DNA of 64,000 bases, taken from Arachidicoccus soli (GTDB lineage: Bacteria; Bacteroidota; Bacteroidia; Chitinophagales; Chitinophagaceae). Of this stretch, positions 62,283-64,000 are shown in pieces. How positions within the stretch are numbered: the first letter of the stretch is position 1; each line of letters begins with the position of its first letter. Below the pieces are notes generated by a model. That model made no database searches. It was not told the DNA's origin and saw nothing but the letters and a program-made list of their open reading frames with translations. The stretch is taken from positions 3,782,001 to 3,846,000 of the forward strand of contig NZ_CP032489.1 in the NCBI RefSeq assembly GCF_003600625.1. Reading direction: 5' to 3'. The position numbers were made by a program, and so were the translations under genes.

Positions 62283-63632
62283 TTAACCCTTTATAGTAGA
62301 TAAAATATCGATCCCATCAAAGCTACCGCTACTCATCAGTAACAAATTACAATTTTGCAAATGAATCGTTTGTAAAAACGAAGATAAGTCCTCTTTGTTA
62401 TTTATAACGAATAAATTGTCTTTTGCAAAACCATTCAGCACAGAAGTTTTAGGCAATAGTGGCATACGTTTTAGCTCTAATGCATGGGGTGAATAAAAGA
62501 CAACTGCCACATCAGCCAGTTCCAAACTACCTTTATATTGATGAAGAAAGTTTTCATTAAGACTACTAAAAGTATGTAGCTCCAAAACAGCCACTAGTTG
62601 CCTATCAGGAAACTGCTGCTTCACCGCATCTACAGTAGCCCTCACCTTGCTGGGCGCATGTGCAAAATCTCGATAAACAGTAGTGTTTTCATTAGAAAAA
62701 ATCACTTCCAGTCTTTTAGATGCACCGCTAAAACTTTGAATACCTTGAACAAAATCTTTTGCACTAATACCCAATTCTTTACAAACAAAATAGGCAGCAT
62801 TTAAATTGAGTAAATTGTGATTTCCAAAAACACTTATAGTAGCTGAATTGCTTTCAATCTCAATAATTGTTTCGCCATTTTCAATTTGATGATCGGGCAA
62901 ATGATAAGGTTGGTAACGAATATCACTTCGCTTATTTTCTTCTATTAAATCTTTTAATATACTATCCGTTTCATTGTAAATTAAAATTCCGCCCTTTTCA
63001 ATCTTTTGAATAAAGATTTTAAATTGTTCCAAATAAAAATCGAATGTTGGAAAAACATTAATATGATCCCAAGCGATGCCCGTTAATACAGCAATATGTG
63101 GAAATAGGAAATGAAATTTAGGTCTTGGCTCCAAAGTACTCGCCGGGTATTCATCTGCCTCGCATACAATTATAGGTGCATCAGTAATATTCACACTTTG
63201 TGAAAACCCTTCTAATTTTGCGCCTACCAAATAATCGAAAGATGTTTTTGTTTGTTGCAATACATGCATCAGCATAGCGGTAGTAGATGTTTTTCCATGA
63301 CTTCCACCGATAGCAACACGTTTTTTATTCTTACTTTCTTGATATATATATTCTGGGAAAGAATATATTTTTAACCCTAATTCCTTTGCCTTTAAAAGTT
63401 CTGGATTATCGGCTTTGGCATGCATACCCAATATCACTGCATCAATATTTTTGTTAATGTTTTCCGGATGCCAACCTATATCTTTTGGCAATAAATTTTC
63501 GGATTGCAAATTTGATTTTGCTGGTTCAAAAATCTCATCGTCAGAGCCTGAAACGATATAGCCTTTTTTGTGCAAAGCAATAGCAAGCTGGTGCATTACG
63601 CTGCCGCCAATTGAAATAAAGTGTATATGCAT
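62283..63632 (-). CDS. mpl: UDP-N-acetylmuramate:L-Ala-gamma-D-Glu-meso-DAP ligase
   Basis: 449-residue Mur ligase used in peptidoglycan recycling: it attaches recovered tripeptide to UDP-MurNAc. N-terminal HFISIGGSVMHQLAIALHKKGY (Rossmann), P-loop GGSHGKTSTTAML (about 108-120), CEADEYPAST, GIAWDHINVFP, and the C-terminal domain with FAHAPSKVRATVDAVK. MurC has MGIGGIGMSG in place of the SIGGSVMHQ here, which favours Mpl. Starts at the ATG complement 63630-63632; divergent from ytxJ. Confidence 0.9.
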   Translation of the reverse strand: MHIHFISIGGSVMHQLAIALHKKGYIVSGSDDEIFEPAKSNLQSENLLPKDIGWHPENINKNIDAVILGMHAKADNPELLKAKELGLKIYSFPEYIYQESKNKKRVAIGGSHGKTSTTAMLMHVLQQTKTSFDYLVGAKLEGFSQSVNITDAPIIVCEADEYPASTLEPRPKFHFLFPHIAVLTGIAWDHINVFPTFDFYLEQFKIFIQKIEKGGILIYNETDSILKDLIEENKRSDIRYQPYHLPDHQIENGETIIEIESNSATISVFGNHNLLNLNAAYFVCKELGISAKDFVQGIQSFSGASKRLEVIFSNENTTVYRDFAHAPSKVRATVDAVKQQFPDRQLVAVLELHTFSSLNENFLHQYKGSLELADVAVVFYSPHALELKRMPLLPKTSVLNGFAKDNLFVINNKEDLSSFLQTIHLQNCNLLLMSSGSFDGIDILSTIKG

Positions 63633-63729
63633 TTTTCTTAAGAAGACCTTTTGTTATTGGCTGCAAAGTTTAATTAAAAAATTAGGATATAAATTATTTA
63701 CTTTGATAAAATTTAAAATTACAGAACTT

Positions 63730-64000
63730 ATGGATTGGAATATTTTGAATGATGTAAATCAATTAGAAGAAATAAAACAAAAATCTCTTGAAAAGCCCCA
63801 GGTTATTTTTAAACATAGCACAAGATGTCCTATAAGTAGTATGATTCTGAACCGCATCGAACGTGAAGAAACAGTTCCCAATATAGATTTTTACTATCTG
63901 GATTTAATAAAATACCGAAATATTTCAGATACTGTTGCAACACTTTTTAAGGTAGAGCACGAATCTCCACAAATTTTGTTGATACAAGGAGGAAAATGTA
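63730..64000 (+). CDS. ytxJ: YtxJ, bacillithiol-system redox-active protein (3' part cut by the window)
   Basis: 90 residues visible, starting MDWNILNDVNQLEEI. FKHSTRCPISSMIL (about 33-46) has the single Cys of the thioredoxin-like YtxJ/DUF2847 family, where it replaces CxxC and is proposed to debacillithiolate proteins; LDLIKYRNISD and QILLIQGGKC (C-terminal region) also match. Its frame runs off the right edge. Presence suggests the organism uses bacillithiol. Confidence 0.88.
   Translation, partial: MDWNILNDVNQLEEIKQKSLEKPQVIFKHSTRCPISSMILNRIEREETVPNIDFYYLDLIKYRNISDTVATLFKVEHESPQILLIQGGKC

Noticed and set aside
1-64000. tRNA, rRNA, CRISPR array or prophage
   Set aside because: Gaps were read for cloverleaf T-loops, repeat-spacer periodicity and phage genes; none was convincing.

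Overview
The window is AT-rich chromosomal DNA from a member of the Bacteroidota, most likely the Chitinophagaceae/Chitinophagales (family placement is inference). Supporting signs are TAnnTTTG-type -7 promoter elements, genes without Shine-Dalgarno sequences, secreted proteins whose signal peptides end in AQ, a SurA-like chaperone, a TonB protein of Bacteroidota type, a start of a bacillithiol-system YtxJ gene, and GH29, sulfatase and DUF1343 genes. No rRNA, tRNA, CRISPR array or prophage was seen.

Layout. 1-1158: 3' part of an IS1634/IS4-type element abutting an MFS gene. 2.4-9.0 kb: surA-like gene and the rimP-nusA-infB operon, with a promoter and a strong leader hairpin. 9.1-14.4 kb: a secreted sulfatase with a PA14-like tail and a large putative glycoside hydrolase, with a 14-nt LacI-type palindrome upstream. 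14.5-16.0 kb: asnS. 16.1-19.4 kb: a tight four-gene operon of unrecognised exported proteins, including a trypsin-like fold without its catalytic residues; this is the best candidate for an undescribed system. 19.8-32.7 kb: MATE pump, fabI, a TPP riboswitch driving a PnuT-like thiamine transporter, SulP transporter, TetR-AarF pair, recN, tonB, scpA, mscL, ppk2 and a cupin_8 protein. 32.7-37.1 kb: YciO-like protein, orphan D12 adenine methyltransferase, DUF983 protein, deoxynucleoside kinase, MFS. 37.2-37.7 kb: a decaying gene interrupted by an (AAT)8 repeat and stop codons.

37.7-51.7 kb: polysaccharide deacetylase, GH29 fucosidase, DUF4399 lipoprotein, RNA m5C methyltransferase, LysM protein, acs, acyl-CoA dehydrogenase-like protein, NamZ-like (DUF1343) lipoprotein, SWIM/SNF2 helicase and a thioesterase. 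51.9-56.7 kb: CDF transporter, rplK-rplA-rplJ-rplL (without secE-nusG or rpoBC beside them), cutC and a small helical-repeat protein. 56811-57985: a complete IS630-family element with TA target duplication, terminal repeats and a probable -1 frameshift joining its two reading frames. 58.1-64.0 kb: a membrane protein, queA, nfu-type protein, dolichol-phosphate-mannose-synthase-like GT2, DEDD exonuclease, mpl, and the 5' part of ytxJ cut by the window end.

Most of the region is housekeeping: translation and transcription (rimP, nusA, infB, ribosomal proteins, asnS, queA), envelope biogenesis and recycling (surA-like, mpl, DUF1343, LysM), and small-molecule transport. Accessory elements are the two insertion sequences, the orphan methyltransferase, the glycan-degrading genes and the unknown exported operon. 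Twelve or more hairpin terminators separate the transcription units.
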